Assembly (NCBI GenBank): GCA_015679605.1 | Contig: JAAAVE010000218.1 | Location: 9,598 to 24,138 of the forward strand | Length of the DNA stretch: 14,541 bases | Direction of reading: 5' to 3' | Source: Podila epigama | Taxonomy: Eukaryota > Mortierellomycota > Mortierellomycetes > Mortierellales > Mortierellaceae | In this document: in pieces, positions 6,551 through 14,541 of the stretch | How positions within the stretch are numbered: position 1 is the stretch's first letter | How the letters are laid out: every line of letters starts with the position of its first letter | The notes under the pieces: generated by a model | Database searches by the model: none | The model's input: only the letters and a program-made list of their open reading frames with translations | Told to the model about the DNA's origin: nothing | Position numbers and translations under genes: made by a program

Positions 6551-9202
6551 TTAAACGACGCTATACTCGGCAGGTGTCAGAATGCTCTGCTTCGAAAAGG
6601 GCACACTAGATCCATCGCTGACCTGAACCACATCCAGGACCTACGTTGTGGATCAAGAAATGTCACGTTTGTTTGTGTCAGAACTACAAAAAATGTCCCA
6701 TTGCTTTTTTTTTGCACTTCTTTCAGAAATATAGCACATGTCAAGTACGAAACAAGAATATTCAACCTACCTCAACATCACAAATCAAACGCTCGCTTTC
6801 AAATTGAACAGAAACTGGGAAGAAGGCCTCAGTATCGTCACCACCACAGTTAAACTCGAGGCTGCCCGATGCGTTCTCGGAGCTGATAGAGGCTAGCTGC
6901 CAGATCAGAACGCCCTGCTGGCGGTCTACCAGGTACTCCCCGTCGACTTCGCCAACTGTGGGACTAAATCCGTGGCTGTTCATCCACCCATAAAACAATT
7001 TTTCGAGAAGTTCAAATAAAGAAATGATTAGATAATGGTGAAAACGATATCAATAGGGGCTAACACAACAATCCATATAATACTTACGGCAGTGGAATGA
7101 TAATGTTCACATTATTGAATGTCATTTCTTCGTTCTCTAGCTGGTACTCGATATTGACATCGCACGAACCATCGCCAGCAGGGGATGGCCAGCAGTTGAC
7201 TATGGTACGAGAAGAAAGAATTAAATCATTAGAGCTGACATTCAGAGGCAGAGCTCAAGACGAAAGAGAAAAAAAATACGACATTGAGACAGCATGAATC
7301 AAGACTCGCATAATCAAAAATTACTTGACAACGGGATAGAGCTCTCATCCTTGCTAATGAACCGCCAGCGTAATACACCGGTAGGCGTATTGAGGGGAAA
7401 TTCCTTTGAAGAATCCCTGAAGGCGATTTTCTTTTCGTCGTTGAACAAGACCTTGTTCACGTTGGGATGGGTCTATGCAATCCAATCGAAAAACAGTAAA
7501 TGTTAACACCAGTATAAACTCGTACCCAAGAACCCGCCAAGGGCTGGTGTGGTGCTCTCTAACTGGATTTCCTCTCACCTTGAACTGGATGCTTGGGTCA
7601 TCTAGATGACGAATGGACAAACTGATCTTCGAGCGAGCAGGGTCTGATACACGCAACATCAAGTCACCCTTAACCTCCATGTTCTCAAGGCCACCGTCGC
7701 GGTTGGCAATCATAGTGATCTTCTCTTCAATATGAACATGGACGCTCTCCATGTGGACTGCTGGCTCTGATGGGGCAGAGTATACTGCCTGTGTTGCCCG
7801 CGCCTGATGTTGTTGAACTGCAGGAGGAGCTTCGGCTTCCACCTCCGAGCGCAGCGACTCGAACAGGTCTGTATTATTCTGTTTACGTCCCAACTGCATT
7901 CCACGTGCTTTTGTCGCAGGTGCCTTGGGGGTTGGGTTGCTATAAGACGATCGAATAGGTTGAAGACGTCAGTATCGTTCATGCATAGTGTGCTTCTCAA
8001 AGATGACAAAAAAAAAAAAGGAAAAAAAAATCGCAAATATTCCTGTACCTGAACTTTGACAGATTATCATCCATTGAAGGCGTCGGCTGGTCATAGCTGC
8101 TGTTACCCATGCCGCCCATACCAGACTGTCCATATCCGCCACCCATGCCTCCTTGGCTGTAACTTCCACCCATTCCTCCTTGACCGTAACCGCCACCGCC
8201 CATGCCGCCCATGTTCTTTCTCTGCTCTTTCCTCTGCAGATCCAGCATCTTTGCTCTACGTTTCAACTCCTCCTTGGCCTCGCGTTCCTTGTTCTAAGTC
8301 AATGGCAGAGTGTTAGAAATTTCATCCACGCCTGAAATACGTTGAATAGCCGTTGAATTGAACAAAGATTCCAAACAATAAGTTACCTTCTCAATCATCT
8401 CTTGGATCTTCTCCTCCTGACTATCCATCTCTGAAATGCTTCCGACCTGGGCCAAGTTAACATTCTCGCGGTAGCCAAGCGAAATAATCTCATCAAAGGA
8501 GCTCAGCAATTCAAAAGCACATCGATCAATCTCGCGTGCATCTGTAGGTCGGCAGACAGAGGAGACAACTCGGGAGACCAACTGCAAGGTATCAATATCT
8601 AAAGAACAATTGTGCCGACAGATCGATGTATATGCCTGTATGAATATCGATTGTTGATAGAGTATAGAGATGCAATGAACTTTGTAATGTGGTCTAACGA
8701 TGGTTTGGCTTCTTTTTTACCTTGCAAGATATTGGATTGCTTGTTGGTGATAAGAACAATAAAAAGGTCTTCGAGCGGCTGGTACACATATCGAACGTGA
8801 TCTGTCTCGATGGTGGTATGCTGCTGTCCCGAGCTGGTCAACTTTGGGAACGATGCAATTAGCCCCTCAATTCTGGCGCGAGTCATCTCTCGAAACTGGC
8901 GCGAGATGAGGGCTGGATGGTTGAATGACGGAAAAGAATGGAAGCAGAGATTGGGGTCAATGTCAACAACTGTTTGGGGATGACAAACGAGAAGCAAGGA
9001 AGGCAGAGAGAGACTGTGCTGTGTTCCTAAATTCAACAATGATACCTTTGCCACTTTTTGTGCAGATGGAAACAGCAAGGACAACCTTTGTTGGTTTGAT
9101 GGACGATAACACAAGTTGTCAGTAGGCGGACGTGATATATAAAAGAGTGGTCAACATTCCAAGCGAAAAGATGTCCTCTTGGGTAGTGTTGGGAGTTACC
9201 AT
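6551..9202 (-). CDS. RET2: Coatomer subunit delta (COPI delta-COP)
   Basis: The gene has ten coding exons on the minus strand: 9202-9200, 9085-9046, 8912-8721, 8598-8387, 8293-8049, 7939-7579, 7472-7325, 7199-7088, 6963-6771 and 6640-6551. All nine introns are GT..AG (93-133 bp); the total is 1596 nt and 531 aa, with phases consistent throughout. Delta-COP is part of the F-subcomplex of the COPI coat, which drives Golgi-to-ER and intra-Golgi retrograde vesicles. The N-terminal longin-type domain (1 to about 140) holds family-diagnostic strings: [49 protein letters not shown] and EMDSQEEK. Next come a basic helix (about 150-176), a Gly/Met/Tyr/Gln-rich linker (177-212), RGMQLGRK (about 243-250) and a mu-homology domain (about 292-531) with [31 protein letters not shown] and GEVDGEYL. 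Length matches the family (human 511, yeast 546). The first exon codes only the start codon; without removal of intron 1 the frame stops after 27 codons. Confidence 0.93.
9086..9199 (-). other. Intron 1 of delta-COP, splitting the start codon from the rest of the protein
   Basis: The donor GTAACT begins directly after ATG (9202-9200), the branch-like CTACTGAC lies about 36 nt before the acceptor, and the acceptor is CAAAG at 9090-9086. Splicing gives [14 protein letters not shown], matching the conserved delta-COP amino terminus. I found no other in-frame ATG next to the second exon. Confidence 0.8.
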
Positions 9203-9628
9203 GACTTGTTTCTTTGTTAGAGTGATATGATGGTCAAGATTATCACAGATGAAGGGTGTCGCGTAAGGTTGAAGGAAGGTTGAAGGAAGGAGATGACCAA
9301 ATTGAGATGAAGAAAGTGAACGTGGGCGAACGCCAACAGGCTTCTGGTCCTATATCGCGATTGGCCAATCAGCCGCCACTTTCACTTGGAGTTTGACACG
9401 TCACCGAAAAAAAGGCAACTGCTTTCTACAAGACATTTCTAGCTTTTAGGAACAAGCACAGACTTGCATATTCCTTGTTGCTTTTTTCAATTGGATATTT
9501 ATCAAGTTTGGTACATGCAATGGAAGCCAATAGGCTATGGTGTAATAACCGCGAGTACAGTGATAGATCTTGAGTGCATGCAGAATCGTCAGTAGGAACA
9601 TAGCAAACAGGCCCCGCAGATGGAAGAG
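9203..9628. promoter_or_regulatory. delta-COP promoter region with back-to-back CCAAT boxes
   Basis: At 9359-9370 is the perfect 12-bp palindrome GATTGGCCAATC, which places a CCAAT box on each strand about 160 bp upstream of the delta-COP ATG. This is the core recognised by the HAP/NF-Y complex in fungi. A GGTTGAAGGAA-type short tandem repeat lies at about 9267-9290. From about 9430 to 9628 is the 3' flank of the RING gene, with no clear polyadenylation signal. No further gene is supported here. Confidence 0.5.
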
Positions 9629-11350
9629 CTATCCCCAAAAGATGCGCTGGACACTATGGAAAAGCTGGCCACAAACGACGCAGTCCTTCCGCCTTTTGAT
9701 GCAGTTGTCGCACATTACTAGATGGTAACACGGCACGACAGCATGCTCCAGAGTCCCGCTCTTGCAGTCACGGCAACGTGCATCCGGGTTGTCCAGTCCT
9801 ATACTGCGCATTTTCGTGTTTCGCTCTCGTAGGCGTTGAATCGAATCCTTGAACATTGCTGTCGCGGTCACAATCATTTCTTTTTTGCTCTCCATCTCAT
9901 GCAACCGGTGCTCGAGTTCCCACTCACGACGTTTTAGGTATCTCTGCAGTTGGCGACCATCGCTCGACAAAGAGTCCATTTTCCGTGAGAAGGGGAGCGT
10001 ACGGCCCCCAGAGTTGTAGTCAAAGGCCTTTGTTGCCCTTGCTTCGTCCTGACTAACCGTGACACAACCTTGAAGTGCTGGTGCAGGCTGAAGCTGAACA
10101 AGATAATGACTCAGGTCTTGTCCTGTTGCAGTCCAGCCGTCGACTCCTGCCTGCACACTAGATTCGGCATCCTCATCTGACGAGGGGAGCCAAAGTTTTT
10201 GATCATTGACCATACCTTGTGATGAAGCCGTCCACTGTGATTTGTATTTTGATTCGATAGACTGCCAAACATCAGGATCATTGATGTCTTGAAGATCAAT
10301 CCCGTCAAGTGGATCCTGTGTTTCCACTTTAAGCTCCTTTGTCATCACAGCTGGCGGTTGGTTCAAAGATGTAGATTGCGCCTGGTCATAAGCCTTTGCT
10401 AGTTGTGTCCCTATTTTCTCCTTTGGCTCTTGTTTCCGCAGTCGAAAACCAGTTCCCCGGACTGGAAGGGTTCGAGAGCATCCTGTGATACCGTCCCTGC
10501 GGTATCGGCAGACGTAATACTCAACAGCATCCAGCCCAGCCCGAATGGTTGTAACCTGCATAGGTTTACCGCAAAAACAGTTCATCGGGATATTGCCTTC
10601 TGAGGATGCAGGACTGGTCGCGGATTGACTTTGTTTGAGCCAGCGAGCAACGGTTGTCATGTGTGAAATGCAATTTGACCCATTCGAAAGTGAAATGATT
10701 GTGCTGTGGAGAGCTGGATGCCTGAGTACGATCGCATGATGTTGTTGGGCAAGCAATTGAGTGCTGTCACTGTCATCGACATCTTTCGAGCAAAAGAGTA
10801 GAGAATCGGTCCGGAGACGCTCCGCCTCCAGAAATAATCGCTGATAAAGAAGCCACATGTCTTGATGCATGTGAAATCCACAAATGAATGCGTTGGGTGT
10901 GCTGGTAGCCTTGACCTCGCCAGGGGTATGGACGAGGTTCTGGTGAATGCATTGTGTGTCTGATTCTGGCTTGCAGTTCGGACTTGTCATTGTGATGTCA
11001 TTCACATGAGCCAGCGTTTGCAACTCTGGCTGAAAACTCTCGATTGGCGGGGAAGTGTGATCGCATTTCGGGCTATGGTCAAGTGCCTTGGTGCGAATAG
11101 GCGGGTTCACTGGAAGAGTAGGGCTATATGCGGTGGGGTTGGACGCACCGTGTTGATCAACCGTTGGGGTAGAGGTAGTGGGATCATCTTCATGGTCGTT
11201 AGACAGCGAGTGACTGTTACGGCAGGGAACAGCGAGAGTATTCGTGAAGTGCGCCTGATGGCATTCGTAAATGACGCTTCCGACGCGCGACGTGTGCGTG
11301 GTGGCAGTCTTTTGACAGAAGCAAAATGGCGGATCCTGGTTGGCAGTCAT
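9629..11350 (-). CDS. RING-type E3 ubiquitin ligase candidate with GRF-like cysteine clusters
   Basis: This is a single open exon of 573 aa; the start is ATG 11350-11348, just before the first cysteine cluster. The C-terminus is an IAP-type C3HC4 RING: C526, C529, C541, H543, C547, C550, C557, C560, with the HLVMC-x2-C spacing and a short hydrophobic tail (..VQRIFWG), as in ligases that bind an E2 and build ubiquitin chains. A likely coiled coil lies at about 464-515. At about 258-291 is a GRF-like motif: C258-F-C260-G, then YYVC281 and GC291. A second similar set is split: C10-F-C12, YEC30-H and, after a low-complexity insert of about 125 residues, CGFHMH (157-162). Acidic, Ser-rich stretches lie at about 390-400. 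Neither substrate nor pathway can be told from sequence. The frame stays open upstream to 12013, but that part holds only low-complexity and antisense-looking sequence. Confidence 0.8.
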   Translation of the reverse strand: MTANQDPPFCFCQKTATTHTSRVGSVIYECHQAHFTNTLAVPCRNSHSLSNDHEDDPTTSTPTVDQHGASNPTAYSPTLPVNPPIRTKALDHSPKCDHTSPPIESFQPELQTLAHVNDITMTSPNCKPESDTQCIHQNLVHTPGEVKATSTPNAFICGFHMHQDMWLLYQRLFLEAERLRTDSLLFCSKDVDDSDSTQLLAQQHHAIVLRHPALHSTIISLSNGSNCISHMTTVARWLKQSQSATSPASSEGNIPMNCFCGKPMQVTTIRAGLDAVEYYVCRYRRDGITGCSRTLPVRGTGFRLRKQEPKEKIGTQLAKAYDQAQSTSLNQPPAVMTKELKVETQDPLDGIDLQDINDPDVWQSIESKYKSQWTASSQGMVNDQKLWLPSSDEDAESSVQAGVDGWTATGQDLSHYLVQLQPAPALQGCVTVSQDEARATKAFDYNSGGRTLPFSRKMDSLSSDGRQLQRYLKRREWELEHRLHEMESKKEMIVTATAMFKDSIQRLRERNTKMRSIGLDNPDARCRDCKSGTLEHAVVPCYHLVMCDNCIKRRKDCVVCGQLFHSVQRIFWG

Positions 11351-11364
11351 GATGCAGACATCAT
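11347..11364 (-). promoter_or_regulatory. uORF overlapping the RING gene start codon (ATGA)
   Basis: A five-codon upstream ORF (ATG ATG TCT GCA TCA TGA) ends inside the main start codon: its TGA shares bases with ATG 11350-11348. Such an overlap can limit translation or permit termination-reinitiation. Whether it lies in the transcript depends on an unknown transcription start. Confidence 0.45.
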
Positions 11365-11408
11365 TATGTTTGAAGACTTTAATGTAGGTTATTGTAGGAA
11401 GGTAGGAA

Positions 11409-11439
11409 AGAAGGAAGGAAGGAAGGAAGGAAGGAAGGG
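11409..11439. repeat. GGAA-type tetranucleotide microsatellite
   Basis: About seven tandem GAAG/AAGG units lie in the divergent promoter, followed by an A-rich purine tract. It probably varies in length between strains. On the minus strand it would form a pyrimidine-rich 5' leader or promoter tract of the RING gene. Confidence 0.8.
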
Positions 11440-11537
11440 AAATGCTTGAAAAAAGGAAAAAAAAGAAGCAGAATGAACAGTTTCTCACGTGCTTTGCCAC
11501 TGTCACTTTCACACTCTCTCTTGCATCAGAATTCTGC

Positions 11538-11549
11538 CGCCGGCCGGCG
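11538..11549. promoter_or_regulatory. 12-bp GC palindrome in the divergent promoter
   Basis: CGCCGGCCGGCG is its own reverse complement and is the only strongly GC-rich block in the intergenic region. CGG/CCG inverted pairs are typical targets of fungal Zn2Cys6 regulators; assignment to any one factor is speculation. Confidence 0.4.
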
Positions 11550-11664
11550 TAGCATTTTTCAATTCCAATTCCCTCATTCCTTGTGCAGTTGTTCATCTTC
11601 ACCATCCATTTCCCTCTACCGGTGATTTTTGGCAGAACTATCTCTATCGCCCCAACCCACTTCA

Positions 11665-11685
11665 ATGTACACATACTTGTCATAA
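11665..11685 (+). promoter_or_regulatory. uORF one base upstream of the coiled-coil gene start
   Basis: A six-codon ORF (MYTYLS, stop TAA 11683-11685) ends one nucleotide before the main ATG at 11687. This spacing is suggestive of translational control, if the transcript begins upstream of 11665. Confidence 0.45.
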
Positions 11686-11686
11686 T

Positions 11687-13262
11687 ATGCACGCTCAAAA
11701 CCACGGGTCCAATCCTTGGCTGATGCAAGGGCACCAACCCAACTCTATTGGCAGTCTTGACGAATTCCCCCACAACACCCCACTCAGCAACAACTTTGGT
11801 TTTGATGGCAGCTCCAACGACTTTGAGCCATATATCGGAAGCAAGGCACGCATCGCCCAGCATTTTGTTGACAAGGATAATGAGAACAAGCTGGATAAGG
11901 TATATCAGGATAGCCGAGTCCGGACCTGGTCTCATGGAGACACTCCTTCCCACTCGGAGCACAGCGACGATGACCATTGCAGCGACCACAGTTATATTGG
12001 CGGTCCTATCCATGAGGTGATGGTGTCATCGGACATTACCATCGTCCAAGGAGGAGAGGACCCGTTGTCCAAAGCGATGCTTTTGCGAAGTGACATGGTT
12101 TACGACGATAGTGAGGTAATTGAAATACCGCTCTCCATTCTGCTTGCTGGAGGCGCCCTTACCAGAGGTTTTGGCAATGAAGACTCACTGACCACAGAGA
12201 GCATGATCGGAGAAGCATGAGATGAGCTGAGGAAAAGCGGGCATGCATGCCAGGGCTTGATGAGGTCGACCCACTCAATTCACTCATACTAATATCACTC
12301 TTTGACTCTCTGTCACCATTGTCTACTGAACAATGATACAGATGGGATGGAATGATAAGCCTGAAGGAGTTAAAAGGAAGACCTGAACAGAACAATTTGG
12401 CAACCCCTCCCACTTTCCCGTTACTTTTCAAAGAGTCAAAAAGCAACAACCATCACCTTTGGCTGCTCTAATTCGCTGTTTTCATTCTCATGTGCTGAAG
12501 GAAAGAAGACTCTATAGACTGATCCGGCATCTTCTTAACCCATACACAATATTGTCAATAGCATGGCGATTTATTGGAGAACCTTGTTCAGAGGTTACAG
12601 TCAGAGGTGGCGGACACGAGAGTGATTGTACAGGACCTTGAGAACCGATTGAGCGAGTATGTTCCTTTTTACAGGGCTCTCATTCATAAAAAAGAAAGTG
12701 ACATCGTCTCTGTAAGTGTTTTGACATTGCCCGCATTTATTTTTTGCCATACCTCTCTATTCATCGACACTTTTAGGGCCGAGAATTCAAACAGGCATAT
12801 TGTCCAGGAATTAAAGGTCCTTTTAGCAGAGTAAGTCAAGTAAAGGAGTAGTGTCGAATGTGTGTATGCAGGATGTGGAACACTCCTTCGGCTCAGGTGC
12901 ACGCACGGACACAATAGTACACGCGCGTGATATCGTGGCATTCACAGTCATCTTTCAAAATCTTTTTTTGCACAAGACATCCAACTGACCAACAGCACAT
13001 TTACCATGCATTACTCGCTCTAGCGCGGAAGGGACATTGGTTGGTTCGGACGACTCAGATAATGAAAGCTCTGCATGGGTCACCACAAAGGAAGGATTGG
13101 CCGGCGACGAGGACTCAAATGTCGTCTACAACCGTATATGCCATGCACTTCAGTCTCTTATATCTGAGGCTCAGACAGCCTTAGGACGCAGCTCGTCGTT
13201 GTCAATGCCAATCGAAAAAAGGCATCAATGCCTGATGAACTACAGGCAACCTCATCAACAGC

Positions 13263-13294
<32 letters not shown>

Positions 13295-14482
13295 CCACAG
13301 CAACAGCAACAAAAACTGCTGCAACAGCGCCCTCCCTCAAATGGATCATCGCGTCCAAGCATCAGCCTGCAGGGCATGTTTGTGAAATTTCCCTATCACT
13401 CCTTTTCTGACAACTGCACTCATTTGTCTTGTCGCAACTCTCGACAAAACCCTTCGACATCTGAACATGTTGACAATTCTCTTTTACGCCTATCCGCCCC
13501 TTCCATCACCTCGACCACATCCTCACGATCAGTCAACTCGTCGTCGTCTGAGCTCTCTCGGATACTTTGGATAGAGAAGCAGCAAGAGCAGTATGACCGA
13601 TATCGCCGCTCTTGCGATATGGTCTCATTGGAACTACAACTTTTGCTGGAGAACCCAGAGTTTGACTCTTACGAATCGGATGGCTCGACCTGGGATGGTG
13701 GCGGAACTCGGGAGAAGTACCAGGGTTCGACAGATGCAACAAGTCCAACAGTATCTTCCAGCACATCCATAACTCTGCCATCATACTTATCTCCCTCTCA
13801 ATATCGCAAGCTCCTTGATAGCGGTAGTCTAGGTGATTCCAAAGTAGAAAGGATATATCCTCACTTTCAGACACCGCTCTCGAGGCCCAATGTCCAGAGG
13901 CGGCAGCAACGACATGATAGACTTTACGATTCGCTCTACCGTCAGTCTCGACATTACAAGAACCAAGGTGTGGGCGCGAACCGATCAAAGAGTATATGGA
14001 TGCAACTGTATGATTTATGGAAGCAAACATGGCTTCGGAAACGGTTTATGCATGTGCTGACAGGTTCGGTGGAGGCACTGGTGATCCTTCTGATCCTGGT
14101 CAAGGTTTCGCAAGCTTCATTGTCATGGATAGGGTTCCCATTAGACAATGGCCAAAATGTGTTGACATATATCTTTAATCGCAAAGGTAGTCTCGATAGC
14201 AAGGGAGATGCGGCTAGTGTGGCAGCAAGAGAGATCTATGACAAGGTGAGGCGAGACGGTCTTCGCTTTAGGCGGATCCAGTTCCGACAGTCGCATCCAA
14301 AGACAGAAGCGTTGGTACATGAGTCGACCCTAGGAGGTGTTGAACGTGGAAAGATGTTGACGCCCTTCACGCCAGCCGGCATGGTGTTTCAGCCAATGAA
14401 GCGTATGTTAGCCCGTACAATTGCAGGCCTCATGCTGGCGTATATCTGTGAAAACTTGCGATATGTTACTATGAAGCTGTAG
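11687..14482 (+). CDS. Coiled-coil, polyglutamine, C-terminally membrane-anchored protein of unknown family (spliced)
   Basis: I do not recognise the family. Best model: exons 11687-12115, 12562-12656, 12777-12830 and 13024-14482, giving 678 aa with consistent phases. The last three exons are well supported: GTATGT and GTAAGT donors, and joins that restore a continuous coiled coil (LLENLVQRLQSEVADTR.., AENSNRHIVQELKVLLA, DAEGTLVGSDDSD). The 446-bp first intron is an outlier and may hide another exon. Alternatively the first exon may be a separate 177-aa gene ending at 12220. Layout: an acidic His/Asp/Ser-rich N-terminus (1-143); a coiled coil (about 147-195); a polyQ tract (271-295, 13 Gln then interrupted); a Ser/Thr-rich middle (about 335-370) and further low-complexity sequence; basic RRQQRHDR and WLRKRF; a transmembrane helix at about 536-555 (VLTGSVEALVILLILVKVSQ); and a basic region with a weaker hydrophobic stretch (TIAGLMLAYI) near the end. 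The topology fits an organelle- or nuclear-envelope-anchored scaffold, which is an inference. Confidence 0.6.
12116..12561 (+). other. Unresolved 446-bp interval inside the coiled-coil gene
   Basis: In the best model this is one intron from GTAATT (12116) to CAATAG (12561). The first-exon frame remains open to TGA 12218-12220. Another plus frame is open for two stretches separated by one TGA (about 12223-12334 and 12337-12470); the second follows a usable acceptor (GATACAG, 12341) and reads WDGMISLKELKGRPEQNN, which looks coding. All three GT donors in that stretch (near 12373, 12419 and 12436) are in a phase incompatible with the next exon. Confidence 0.4.
13256..13326 (+). repeat. CAA/CAG microsatellite encoding polyglutamine
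   Basis: There are eleven uninterrupted CAA triplets at 13262-13294, flanked by mixed CAA/CAG, so the protein has 13 consecutive Gln, then Pro and a second Gln cluster. It lies in a supported coding exon. The antisense valine-rich reading frame is a shadow of it. Confidence 0.9.
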
Positions 14483-14541
14483 TAGCTGGTCTGTATAAAA
14501 TCAAGTATCTTTTTTTTTTATTTTGTGGTTTTTTTTTTTTT
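14483..14541 (+). other. 3' flank and T-rich window end
   Basis: AT-rich sequence follows the stop codon, with two T-runs (from about 14510, and to the end). No AATAAA is present. The transcript end probably lies near or beyond the window edge. Confidence 0.4.

Larger units (their letters stand above)
11351..11686. promoter_or_regulatory. Divergent promoter between RING gene and coiled-coil gene
   Basis: About 336 bp separate the two start codons. Contents: a (GGAA)n-type microsatellite at about 11409-11439, a purine-rich A/G stretch to about 11470, and a perfect 12-bp GC palindrome CGCCGGCCGGCG at 11538-11549. A short uORF lies before the plus-strand gene. I saw no good TATA box on either strand. 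The shared region suggests the two genes could be co-regulated. Confidence 0.5.

Noticed and set aside
9136-9145. Consensus TATATAAAAG on the plus strand
   Set aside because: It falls inside intron 1 of the minus-strand delta-COP gene and no plus-strand gene starts downstream of it.
11351-12013. Upstream extension of the RING ORF to 12013
   Set aside because: The extra residues cover the divergent promoter and the antisense of the coiled-coil gene, with homopolymer-rich sequence (Phe, Leu, Ser, Pro). The first cysteine cluster follows directly after the ATG at 11350.
13158-13358. Minus-strand valine-rich ORF
   Set aside because: It is the antisense shadow of the CAA/CAG polyglutamine repeat.
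1-14541. tRNA, rRNA, CRISPR array, prokaryotic operon or viral region
   Set aside because: No tRNA arm motifs in a cloverleaf context, no rRNA-like block and no regular spacer array. All supported genes are eukaryotic with spliceosomal introns or intronless fungal style.

Overview
The window reads as nuclear DNA of a filamentous fungus. It has protein genes with short GT-AG introns (mostly 93-193 bp, several with a CTGAC-type branch site), a COPI coat gene, a fungal SNG1/DUF3533-type membrane protein, CT-rich gene leaders and decayed Ty3/gypsy-like retrotransposon sequence. An early-diverging lineage (Mucoromycota, perhaps Mortierella-like) is my guess from gene style only. The window starts in an A-run and ends in a T-run, so it may be a whole small contig broken at homopolymers.

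Left end (1-2450): transposon graveyard. A plus-strand gag-protease remnant (about 169-2212) carries a capsid-like ORF, a damaged zinc knuckle, a pre-protease domain with an in-frame stop, and a retropepsin. The retropepsin is cut at its catalytic site by a 295-bp solo LTR with a perfect 5-bp target duplication. Reverse transcriptase and integrase are absent. An inverted fragment of the same element family's 5' end (2275-2416, minus) closes the region and abuts an 18-nt A-run.

Centre (2522-9628): two minus-strand genes and their flanks. A DUF3533/SNG1-like six-helix membrane protein (2 exons, 1097 aa) has unusually long disordered tails. The delta subunit of COPI (10 exons, 531 aa) has a first coding exon that is only the ATG codon.

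Right end (9629-14541): a divergent pair sharing a promoter of about 336 bp. The minus gene (573 aa) has two GRF-like cysteine clusters and a C-terminal IAP-type RING, so it is a likely ubiquitin ligase. The plus gene is a coiled-coil, polyglutamine, C-terminally membrane-anchored protein that I cannot assign to a family; one 446-bp part of its model is unresolved. Both members of the pair have a tiny upstream ORF touching or nearly touching the main start codon. Nothing in the order suggests a shared pathway, apart from the COPI and membrane-protein genes both belonging to the endomembrane system. I see no tRNA, rRNA, CRISPR array or prokaryotic feature.
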